A stretch of DNA of 64,000 nt from Drosophila pseudoobscura (taxonomy: Eukaryota > Arthropoda > Insecta > Diptera > Drosophilidae), in contig NC_046683.1 in the NCBI RefSeq assembly GCF_009870125.1, positions 4,898,001 to 4,962,000 of the forward strand, in the 5' to 3' direction. Within the stretch, counting starts at the first letter, position 1; each line of letters begins with the position of its first letter. A program made the translations under genes and the position numbers. Positions 26,083-36,247 of the stretch are shown here, in pieces. The notes beneath the pieces are model-generated. The model saw nothing but the letters and a program-made list of their open reading frames with translations. It made no database searches and had not been told where the DNA came from.

Positions 26083-27200
26083 AATACATACTAAATACAT
26101 ATATGTCTGCAAATGTAAGCTGATTTTGATAGCTGATCGTTCGGGATATTGCTTAAACAAATTAAGATTAATTACGCTAGAAAAACAAAACGGATCCGGT
26201 CTCGAAAAACTCACAAAAATTGCTTTAACTAAATTCCAGTCAAGTGTAACAAAACTGATTCCCTCTCTCTCTCTCTTTTTTTTGGTATATAATTTTGTTA
26301 GTTTTGCTAAAAAGTGCAAAAATTAAGTCCAAAATTTGTTAAATGCATCCATTTACATACATACTCGTGCATGTACAAGAGAATACATAATAATAATAAT
26401 ATTAATAATAATATAAATAGAACAAAAAACCACAAAAAAATACGTATATCGAGACGAATATCTTGAATCGGACCTCACTGGGTTATAACAAAAAGATTCG
26501 ATACATATTATGGATAGGATGGGACATAAAATGGTACAATCGGTCCTCTTTTTGTGCACAAAAACTGAATACAAATACGATTCGGTCGCACTGTGTGCAT
26601 GGGTGTGTGCTTGTGAGTGTGTTTGTGTGTGTGTGTGTGTGTGAGTGTTGGAAGAGCTCAAGCTATGGCGGTCCCGAAGAGTAAACAGTGTTGTGAAGCG
26701 ACAAGGATCAGAAACTCTCTGACTGTCTGTGGCTCTCCTTTGGATAAATTCTCACCGTCACATTCGAAGGCAGTTTCAGTAGTTTGAACAGTTTGGAAAT
26801 GCAAAAGTTGCTGCTTGTGTTGTGCAGTGTAGCCAGTAAGCGGATCGAAAGGAGGGCCCTACACAACACTGTTTGTAGTGGGAACCCCAGTGGGTTCGGT
26901 TCGAAGCACAGTTTCATAGTTTAAGTATAAGTATAATGTATAAGTATATATAGTAGATGCGTGTATATATATGTATATATAAAGTAGCTAAGATTCTGCA
27001 CAATTCTCTTAATGTATGTTTTTTTGGTTGTTTTGTTGCTGGTTAAAGTTATACAAATCTCATACTTCTATTTATTTGTATTTGATTCTGTTATCTGGAG
27101 AAAAGGCCACAAAATGCTGCGTACGAAATGCATAACTTTAGCTGAGATTAACGTTCGTCCTTTTTGATTGTTACACGGATATACTACTACATCGATCAGG

Positions 27201-27232
27201 CACACCCACACACACACACACACACGCACATA
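27201..27232. repeat. CA microsatellite
   Basis: CA run with two interruptions, just downstream of the Flo2 stop codon. Simple repeat only. Confidence 0.85.
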
Positions 27233-27564
27233 CACAGACTCGCGCACATGAACACAGTATATGACACACACATATCTGTAAATATATATAATATCGGAGT
27301 ACATTTTGCTATGTTCGATTGCGTTTATCGATCGATTGCTGCGATCGGCATCGCCTCTCGTTTTCCTGATGCTGCTTCCGCACTGCGTCTCGCTCTAACA
27401 AATGCCAGCTCCCCCTCCGTATCTCTCCCTCTCTCTCTCTCTCGCTCTCTCTCTTTGTTTAGCTCCATCTTTCTCTATCTTTCTCTGTTCCTTGTCAGTT
27501 ACAATTCCTTTGCGGTGCGTTACGTTGTCATTGCCATGTGCTGGATGTCCCATTCCATTAGGTC

Positions 27565-30500
27565 TCACGCCTTGGCCCCGGGTATCTTGGCCAGCACCTT
27601 GGACAGATCCACTCCGGTGAGGGCATTGATCGAGGGGGGCAGCTGGGCCACCAGGCGGGTCACATCGTTGGTCACATTGTCGTTGCCTCCGATCAGGACA
27701 ATCTCCTCCGTCTTGGCCAAGGGAGCAGCCACCTCGGCAGCAATCTGCGGAACAGTTTACGATTAATACTCTTTTAGTGTCAAAAATAGAGTCAACAAAT
27801 AGTGGACAGACCTTCGGCAGCGATTCGAGGACAATGTTCATGATGGCAGCATCGCCGTACTGCTTGTAGACATGAGCCTTCATCCGCATCCGCTCCGCCT
27901 CGGCCTTGCCGACCAGCTCGATGGCATGGGCCTCGGCCGCACCGATCTTCCTGATGCGCTCCGCCTCGGCACGGGCGCCCTCAATGGTCTGGCATCTGTT
28001 GGGGTGATACGAATATGAATATGAATGAAGGGCTTCCAATAGTGGGGCTTCGACTCACTGTTTGGCCTGGGCCAGGGTTTGTAGTCGGAAGGCCTCCGCC
28101 TCGGCTGGCAGCTTGACGGTGCCGGTGAGCTCTTTGTCCTTGCGCTGGACCTCCTGCGACTCGATCTCGATCTGCTTGCGGCGCTCGACAACCTCGATCT
28201 GGATCTCCTCGTTACGGATCCGCTGGCGGATCTTGGCCGCCTGCAGCTCGTACGCCAGCTGCGACTCGGCCTTGGCCGTGTTGATCTCCTGATCGAAGTT
28301 GGCCTTCTGCAGCTTGTACATGCGCGTGTTGTCCTCGATCTTGGTGTCCGTCGAGTACTTCACATCCATGGCGCTCTTCTCGCACTCGGCCTCCCGGATG
28401 CCGGCGTCTCGATTGGCCTCCGCCACTCCGGCATCGGCGTCGCGCTTCACCACAGCGGTCTGCGCCTTGCCCAGGGAGGCCAGGTACTGCACATCGTCGT
28501 AGACATCCTTGATGGTGAAGGACAGTATCTCGATGCCCATGCGACCCACGTCAGGTGCGGCCACCTCGCGCACCAAGGCCGCGAACTGGTCGCGGTCTTT
28601 GTACACCTCTTCGACTGTAAGCGTTCCTGCAAAGCGCAACAGAATAGAAAACGGTATGAGGCGTGGGGTATGAGATGGCACTTCTACAGGTCAGGCAAGA
28701 GCTTGGGGGTGTGTATGGGGGTGGAGGTGGGAATGGGAATGGGTTTGGTGGTGGTTTGGAATCAATCGATTGCCTTACCGGGTGACCACCAAACTGGTGA
28801 CGCCCACTATCATGGCCACCTTGAAGACGCCCATCCACACGACGGACATGTCGCCAGCCAACTGGCGCGCCACGGAGGCTCAGGGCTACTTATTGGCTCG
28901 CAGGCTATCTACTCGTACACAGCTGTGCTTATCTATCTATCTGTCTTTTGGTAGCTTTTAATCAAAGCTCTTTCTTGTTCTGTCTTCGCTCTGACGTCAT
29001 TTGGCGCAGTCTTATCGGTGGCCTTATCAGACTGATAGCCCAACTGACGTCACTCATGGGAGTCCGAGTCCGAACTAGACTGGAATCCAGTTGCAGCGAT
29101 CAAATCCTCTTCGGAGGCCAGTTCTCATCCCTTGTGGTCAAGGTCACCCCCGGTCGACCACCCACAACAAAAGTATGCACGTATAAATTCTCACACGCGA
29201 TTGGAATCGGAGACTCGGAGACCCGTAGAGACCCCACGACCAGAGCGTGTCGCGTTGAGCTCGCAACTGACATCGGACCGCAATCGAAAGCGAGACATAG
29301 ACCCCCCTCCCCCCAGACACAGGCCACAGACGCAGTCCCAGCCCCAGCCCGGCCCCAGCCACAGCCACAGCCCCAGCCCGGACCCGGCTTTGCTTAGTGG
29401 TTTTGTAATCGTTTCAGTATTCGCACTCAAATTGATATTGTCTGTCCGACTCGTAATTGTTGTAGTCGCGCTTATGAAAACTACCTTGAGAGCGGAGGTA
29501 CCTTGAGTTGGGGTCTCGTAAAAGTTTGCCCACAGCTCGCAAGCCCTAGACTCGAATTGGGTTTAATTGAAAGCCATGGACTGGGCAGAGCGAGGGCTCG
29601 AGATCTAGAGAAAAAGAGCTGGCAAAAGTTGAGAGGCAGCCTCCCCGCTGACTTATTTAATGTCGTCCATCAGTTTTTATGAACGGAGCAAGGTTAAGGT
29701 CTTCGAGGGAGATTCTAATAGATAGAGCACAAAATATTTCATAAACGTTCGATTATCGGGAACAACCCCTATCGCTCTTGCAAATCAATTCGCATCGAGA
29801 TATGATATCATAATAGAACCCGATTTACGAGTACTTGATTACATATTCAGTTGCCACACAGACAATCAATCAATATACATATTTATATACTCGAGGGAGT
29901 ACCAGGTGTACGAGTACCATTTAATTGAGTTTAATCAGGGAACATGCCACATCTAAGGGAATGGGATTGCTGAATAATTAGCTTATATTATCCGTTGCAA
30001 ACGGGACACTTGACACGGCCGTGCTGGCAGACCTTGCAGCACTTGGTTCGTACCGGGTTGAGGTACCATCGGGGCTGCTTATCCTTCTCCTCCTTTGTGT
30101 CTACCTAGAGGGCACTGGCGCTGACATGGATTGAAGAGAAGTGGCAAATGGGACACCTCTGCTCCGGCGCCAGGTGTGGATGCACGAGAAACAGAAAGCC
30201 TCTCCAGCCCTACCTTTGACATAACGATTTCCAAGCAAATGCCGCAGATCTTGTCCTTGGATAGCTCTTTGGCAAAAGCAAGACTCATTTTCCGTTCGTG
30301 CTCTTTCTGTCCAAACCTTTGCGATCCCGGCACATCTGGCACATCTCTCTTGTTGAAAATATGTGACAGGGTATTCTGCATGTGGGTTCCACTTTTGCTC
30401 AAGTTCCCATTTGAAGCCGTCTGGGAGTCCTGATTCTGCTCCTGCTCCTGCAGAATATGGGGGCATTCACCCAGCTGGTACTCGGCTACTCTCCAGTATA

Positions 30501-33500
30501 ATCAGGCTCGAGACAGGCCACATTGACGTCATGGGAAAAGCGGCAATATGCTCCCAATCTGAGATTTCCCTGAAAATGGAAGGGGCAAATGTCTTGACCT
30601 TCAACCGAGTGCTGATTCAATTCAAGGTCCGATCCGTTCATCTTGAACGGATTTTACAAGTCTTCAGGACAATTCTGATACGAATGCTCAAGTACCTTAA
30701 ACCGGGTAATTGTTTTCGATAGTTGAGTCAAATACTACTAGGATATCACTTGAAAGGAAACTCAGTTCCGAATTGTGTTCAAATAAGACCCGAAAATGTT
30801 AAAATATCTACAAATAAATCAGCTCTTTTCGATATCTTTTTAGTAATTCAGCGTAAATATACCACAATCAGTAGAGTTCCTGTCCGTCCTGTTATGGGAA
30901 ATTTGTGCAGCGCATCAACTTCTACTACAATTTCTACGTCCATAGTCCCTACGAGGATTTGGAAAAGTATTCTCCGAAATGGAGAACGTGGAAATGAGCA
31001 CGATTCTTAAACTTTTCCCCTTGTTTTTATTTGTTAAAGGAGACTATTCAAAAGATTCATTGTATCCAATCATGAAGATACACAGCTTGGCGAATGTTGT
31101 ACCTAAGAATGCAATGATCCTGTCATCCCAAGGCATTCCCCCTCTCTTGTCTTTTTTTGAAAACATCGGGGAAGCATCGACCCCGTTTCCATCACTACAG
31201 CAGAGCAACGTCAAGGAATTCCTTTTAGGGAGAAAAAGAACGAATTAAAGCAGGCCCTGATTCCAAACTCTATCCCCTTTCTGATGTGTGCGGCAGCCGG
31301 CACCGAGAGCTCAGTACATTTTTACACTCGAAGCAGAACGCACACGTAGCAAAAATCTCAAATAATATTTTTTTGGAAATATTTTCTCGCTCTGTTTTTT
31401 TGATTTTTGGTGAAAGTCAAGGTAAAAAAAAAATATATTTAAATTTCAACGAGACAATAATTTTTCACGTTCGACGGTTGGCCGCCAGGCCATAGGTAGG
31501 AACGAAACATGTCCAAGACGGTACTCAACGGCCAGATGGCTTCTGCGTCGGCTCTTCGGGCTCCGCTGTGGCGCCCCGTGGTGATGCACTATCCGAAAAA
31601 GCTGCTCCCGCACGGACAGATGCGTCGTCGGGAGCCGGCTATTGGCTACCCGGCCTCCTACCAGTCATCCAAGCTACGCTGCGGCCTGACGCAGCCCTTC
31701 GCCTTCGACCATGGCCGCCCCGGCCAGTACTGCCCGGAGTGTCTGTGCAACAAGGACAGGAACCATGGTGGCGGTGGCGGTGGTGGTGACATGGACGATA
31801 CTGTCTCCCAGTGCTCGCGTGTGTCCAGGGCTTCAAAGCGCTCCATACGCTCCACAAAATCCAAGCGCGACGACGGCGATGGGGATGCTCCCCTCAGCCA
31901 TCGCAGTGATACCTCTGTAAAGACCGTGATATCTACGGCCACACTGAAGAGCGGCCACAGCAAGAGATCGCCATCCCAGGAGACGGTCAAGTCCTGTGCC
32001 ACAGTCAAGTCAAGTGCTTCGATCAAGTCCAACGTCTCCGTCAAGTCCAATGCCACAGTCAAGTCCAATGCGACAGTCAAGTCCAATGCGACAGTCAAGT
32101 CGAGTGCCGGAGGCGTGAAGGAGTCCAAGGCAGACACAGTCCGGGCCAAGGCAAGCCGTCACTCCCAAATCGAGATAATGCCACACCCCCACCCGGGCCC
32201 CAAGCAGCCCCCGAAGGAGGCACAGACTGGATACGAGAACTACGGTCCCATGACGAACGCGGAGCGCAAGGCTGCCCTCGACGAGGCCCGATTCAAGTAC
32301 GACAAGCTGATCGCCGAGTACAACCATCTGCCGGTGTCAGTGCCGACGCTGCGCGTGCGCAACCGCAAGATCGACATCGAGCGGGAGCTGGACGAGCTGG
32401 ACTACAACATCAACATGTTCGACCAGCCGAACATCAACGTCTACTACCGTCGTTAACTTTGATATTGATGTTGATTGCTTTCGTCTATTTTTTTTTCTTT
32501 TTAGTTTTATTCAAAATTTGATTATTTTTCCAGAGCCACACAGACCAAAACAGACACAGTAAACAGTACTACACACACAATATTTAGTACATAGAAGATG
32601 ACTTACAGGGGTACAAAAACAAAAACAAAACTCACTAGCCGGTATTCGCATACAAATCCAATTCACTACAAATAAATTGTACTCGTAATTTCAGCAACAG
32701 AAACCATTGGAAGGTCTATTACTAGGAGTGTGGTCTAGTGTCATCAAGTGTCAAGGGCGGTACTCTGGCCAGACTAGGTTGCCTTAAAAGAGCTGCCAAA
32801 AAGGTATAGGCTAGCATTCGAAGAGCTGGGAGACAGTTTTTGGAAGATGTTATGGGGCCTTCGATGGACGTGCTTTATGCTACTCCGTAGAGAAGTTGAA
32901 CTGCCAATCCCAAGGCGGATTCGGTCAATGGATTAGCTAAGTCAGCCTAGGGTGTGGGTTATGTTTAGATATGGGCCCTTTTATGTCAGCTTTCATATTT
33001 CTAATCAGACTCTGTATACATCATAGGAGCCTCCGACACAGGCACCTTGACACCTAGTGACATCTCGCACCAACGACTCCAGATAGCCTTTTTGTATTGT
33101 GTCCCATATGCTTGCCAATTCTCAATCCATGCCCATCAGCATAGCCCAACAGTGAGAGTATACTTGGCACAACAAATTAGGCTGTAGGCTTAGTCGAGTA
33201 TAGTAGATTGCATGCCCAATGTTGGGGGTATGGTTCAACATATAAAGAAGGGCATGCGATCTATTCCACCTGGCCTGTAACCTCATTTTTGTCCACAGTG
33301 AACTTATTCCTATATGTACATATTAGCCACAAATCAATTTAGTAAGTAGTTTATTACAGATTTACTCGCTTTGATTCACTTCAAATCGCTTCGAATCCTT
33401 TTGAATCACTTCGAATCCCTTTGAACTTACCCAATATGGCGCGCAGGTGTCCCTCGAGGGTCTGCAGGATCGTCTGCTTGATCTCTTTGACGCTCTTGCC

Positions 33501-36247
33501 CAGGAATTGCTCACTAGCAGTGCCCAGAAGCTCGTCGGCCTGATGATGGAAATAATATACATTCATCATCTGTGCGTGGGCGTGGCAGTATGTGGGTGGT
33601 GTGTGTGTGTATGTGTCAGTAATGTATGGGTGTGTGTGTGTGTGTTGTTTGATTGAATGGTAACATTTCGATTAATCGATTGATCGATTTTGATTGTTTT
33701 GTTTGTGGTTGTTGGGTCCGCAGGAGGTTTTTGTTGTTGTAGATCACCCACACAAGCACACATGCACACGTAGACACACATACACACGCACACACACACG
33801 TAAGCACACACACATAGAGACACAGCGACAGTGTGTGTGTGTGTTAGAGATAAAGAGAGAGAGAGAGAGAGATACAAAGAGAATAGAGAGCGATACATGG
33901 ATTAACGGTAACAGCAGTAACCATATATAGCAGTAACGGTAGCAGTAACGGTAGTAGTAGTAGTAACGGAGTAGAGGAGCAGTTTTCGAGTAGACCATAC
34001 ATATGTATTGTATATAGATATTGTTTGTTCAAATCAATTCGAAATGATTTTTGTTGTTGTTTAATTGATGCGTGTGTTGGTGTGTTGTGTTGGTGAGTGT
34101 TGGTGTGTGGTTAAATTTTGTCGATATCATTTACAATTAGTTGCGGATTAGTTTGATGAGTTGATTCGAGTTGGTTCGAGTGGTGGATTCGAGTTGAGTT
34201 GGAGTCGAACGATCGATCGGCAGGGTAATTGGTTGATTTTTGGTTGATTTTGGTTGATTTGGTGGTTGGTGAAAAGAGAGTAGAGAAAAAAGTGTAGAAC
34301 ACAAAGGTCAACAAGGTTTTACGTTTTGTTTATTCATTGTTTTTTTTTTTTTTTGTATTTGAAATTGTAATTATTTGTAGACTGTACTTGTCTTTCTCCT
34401 TCTCCTTCTTCTTCTTCTACCTCATCTTCTGATGATGATGATTGAATGACTTTGAACAGAAGAAACCAAAAAAAAAAGCCAACCAAAAATAAACAAACAA
34501 TAGAAACATGCATCAAACATTACGGAACAAATGAAGGACATTCAAAGGATTTTCCCTATGTGAGTGCGTGTGTGTACGTGTGTGTGCGTGTGTGTGTTTT
34601 GGGCCCAGTGATTGAAAGAAAACAAAGGAAAATGTATGTAAACCCAAATCGATGGATGGCAAGAACTTAAACAGGACTCGACACCAGGCCAAAAACAGTT
34701 TCAAAACAAAATTCAATGTGAAATCAAATAAACATACCTCGTCGTTATTATAATCGTTATTCTTATACGAAGATGACTGCAAAATCGAATTGAAATAATT
34801 AAGTAATGGAACACAATTTGGAGGCATACATCTACATATATCACGAATGCATCGATCATAATTCAGACTATAAATTAGAAAAAGCAAACCACTCGTATGT
34901 CGATCGGATCGTACATCGAGTCATCAAGTGCTTTTGTGATTCGCGTGCCCTATTCACAGGCGGTGCAGTAAAGATCACAGATCAAAGTGATCAGTGATCA
35001 GTGATCAGCGATCAGTGATCAGTGATAGGTGTGATGGCAATGGCGGAGGAGTGATCGAATGGGTGCACGGATAAACAAGTGATCAAAATAATCGGGTTAT
35101 CACATGATTGAGTTAGTCATCAGGTCGATCGAATGATTGAGTGATCGAGTACAAAATGGATAAACATACAACTAATCGATAATCGATCGATAGCATTACC
35201 GAATAGTTTGGGGATATATAAATAAAAGGGTGAAAAATGGTTGGATTAAAAGAGCATCAACAAAAGACTGGGATGTGGGATCATTAACAGATCCAGTGAG
35301 AGAAATATCAAATAATCAATCGAAATCGATCGATAGCATAATCAACAGAATCTAAGAACTGATCTAAATGAAACAAGGGTGGAGTCCAAAAGGAAAATTC
35401 ATGTGGAAAACCAAAGAAAAGAAGCGAGTGTGTTGTGGAAAGTCTACTTCTAAATACGTGTACGAGCATACAGCGACATCTAAGTCTAGAGCTAGGACTA
35501 GGGCTACATGAAAAGACCACTGGAATGGGTGATCTCTCAACTTACTTGGTGTCGGGCAGAGTTGGGGCGCTTGCAGGGCTAAATATGCATTCGATTGGGA
35601 TGTTAGGGGTGTTGCTTGGGGCGGGTTTGGTTCAGATCGGAACAGCAAAGAATTTGTACAAAACAAAGAGCCAAATGTTGGATTAAAATACATTCGATAC
35701 GGATGCGGCTGCTTAGGGCTAGACTAAATACTAAGATGCAAGCGGGATGGGATACCAAATCTCTACGTTGCTACCAGCCCTGGGATCGGGCTCTCTCTCT
35801 ACAGGGCTGGGGGATGCATCGGGATAATCGTTAAAGGAACAAAATCTAGCTAGCATACAGAACTCAAAGAAAACGGGGGTGGGGTTGGGTGGGGAGGGGG
35901 CCAATCAATCAAGCTTCAATCAGTTTCGTTCAGATTCGATTCGTGGTGCAGAAGAATAAAGGGTTGCCGGAGTACTCGACAAACAAACCGAAGGAAATAA
36001 TACAGAAAATCCAAGAGTTTTGGCTGGGTGGGGGGCGCTGTGGGAACGATGGGGTGTACCTTCATGATCTTGCATTGGGCCACGCCCGTCACGGTCAGCG
36101 GCACGCCCTGGGCCGTCTCCACGTTCTCGCACATCGGATTCAGGGTCATCACGTTCAGCGAGAGCCGCTGCACGTCCGTCACCAGCCACCAGGCCCAGGC
36201 CCATCCGCCGACGATGGTCCGCTTCTTCGTCGAGCCGCAGCAGCCAC
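27565..36247 (-). CDS. Flo2: Flotillin-2, 3' coding exons (first coding exon outside window)
   Basis: Minus-strand exons are 36060-36247, optional 34738-34776, 33431-33539, 28059-28626, 27812-27995 and 27565-27744, all with consistent phases. They encode the SPFH (prohibitin-homology) domain, beginning near GCCGSTKKR whose two cysteines match the palmitoylated pair of flotillin-2. The alanine/glutamate-rich coiled-coil flotillin domain follows (for example AEAERIRKIG, GKAEAERMRMK), ending in ALTGVDLSKVLAKIPGAKA. Flotillin-2 oligomerises with flotillin-1 on the inner leaflet of membrane microdomains. The first exon, expected to start MGNIH with myristoylated glycine, was not found up to 64 kb. 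The final upstream intron therefore spans at least 27.7 kb and contains the GMC gene cluster. The missing exon is about 17 residues, giving a protein near 437. Confidence 0.96.
28779..28849 (-). other. Candidate alternative first coding exon of Flo2
   Basis: On the minus strand an ATG at 28849 opens a 23-codon frame with a strongly hydrophobic stretch (VAMIVGVTSLVV), ending exactly at a consensus donor, CG|GTAAGG. The open frame leaves two bases. That matches the acceptor phase of the exon at 27812-27995, giving an in-frame join, but not the exon at 28059-28626, where it would shift frame. If it joins the latter, translation could restart at an internal methionine (MGIEILSF). It may also be a chance frame. 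No transcript evidence is available here. Confidence 0.3.
29988..30481 (-). pseudogene. Makorin-type RING E3 ligase pseudogene
   Basis: On the minus strand the pieces follow makorin order. A frame with FAKELSKDKICGICLEIVMSK gives the first part of a C3HC4 RING. A shifted frame gives FCFSCIHTWRRS, the middle of the RING. A further frame gives VDTKEEKDK then RWYLNPVRTKCCKVCQHG and KCPVCNG before a stop. VDTKEEKDK is typical of the segment after the makorin RING. Intact makorins are RNA-binding ubiquitin ligases with CCCH zinc fingers; those fingers are not seen here. At least two frameshifts break it. It lacks introns, so it is probably a retrocopy. It lies in a Flo2 intron, on the same strand. 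Confidence 0.6.
31509..32456 (+). CDS. Enkurin-domain protein nested in a Flo2 intron
   Basis: A single-exon frame of 315 residues on the strand opposite Flo2. The last about 75 residues resemble the enkurin domain: TNAERKAALDEARFKYDKL, AEYNHLPVSVPTLRVRNRK, IDIERELDELDYNI and a final NVYYRR. Enkurin proteins bind the inner wall of ciliary and sperm-tail microtubules and were first described as TRPC-channel and calmodulin adaptors. The N-terminal part has a basic, proline-containing stretch and a Gly/Asp run near 92-98. The middle (about 159-200) is a Ser/Lys/Thr/Val-rich tandem repeat of TVKSNA units, encoded by 18-base DNA repeats. AATAAA is at 32671. A cilium or sperm role is inferred from the domain alone. 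The exact orthologue is not recognised. Confidence 0.8.
   Translation: MSKTVLNGQMASASALRAPLWRPVVMHYPKKLLPHGQMRRREPAIGYPASYQSSKLRCGLTQPFAFDHGRPGQYCPECLCNKDRNHGGGGGGGDMDDTVSQCSRVSRASKRSIRSTKSKRDDGDGDAPLSHRSDTSVKTVISTATLKSGHSKRSPSQETVKSCATVKSSASIKSNVSVKSNATVKSNATVKSNATVKSSAGGVKESKADTVRAKASRHSQIEIMPHPHPGPKQPPKEAQTGYENYGPMTNAERKAALDEARFKYDKLIAEYNHLPVSVPTLRVRNRKIDIERELDELDYNINMFDQPNINVYYRR
31984..32109 (+). repeat. 18-base tandem repeat inside the enkurin-domain gene
   Basis: Repeated GTCAAGTCCAATGC(C/G)ACA units encode VKSNAT. The last three copies are almost identical and the earlier ones diverged, which suggests recent local expansion. The array keeps the reading frame. Confidence 0.85.
32457..33430. 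other. Flo2 intron sequence, no gene seen
   Basis: Holds the 3' region of the enkurin-domain gene to about 32690. The remainder shows no coding potential or clear repeat. The stretch at 33362-33430 has GAATC/TTCGAATC-type short repeats next to the exon. Confidence 0.5.
33596..33880. repeat. Block of TG, CA and GA microsatellites
   Basis: Several interrupted TG/CA stretches (33596-33645, 33750-33850) run into a GA run (33855-33875). All lie in a Flo2 intron. Confidence 0.85.
34738..34776 (-). other. Flo2: Flo2 39-base cassette exon
   Basis: Flanked by a CAG acceptor and a GAG|GTATG donor on the minus strand, this exon encodes SSSYKNNDYNNDE in phase 0. The exons on either side, ending IMK and starting ADELLG, also join in phase 0 without it, so it can be skipped. 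I recall a similar insertion in D. melanogaster Flo2 isoforms (SSSYK...NDE), which is the main reason for the call. Confidence 0.8.
34989..35026. repeat. GATCAGT heptamer tandem repeat
   Basis: Five units of GATCAGT, one with a single change, in a Flo2 intron. Further GATCA- and GATCGA-containing words continue to about 35340. Confidence 0.85.

Larger units (their letters stand above)
24433..27564. other. Convergent 3' region between pdgy and Flo2
   Basis: Holds the pdgy 3' untranslated region, with an AATAAA signal at 25044-25049, and then AT-rich sequence that probably includes the long Flo2 3' untranslated region on the other strand. TG repeats occur at 26051-26082 and 26605-26644 and a CA repeat at 27201-27232. 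No coding sequence is recognised. Confidence 0.55.

Noticed and set aside
34973..35030. CRISPR-like array of short repeats
   Set aside because: Units are seven bases with no spacers, and the host is a eukaryote.
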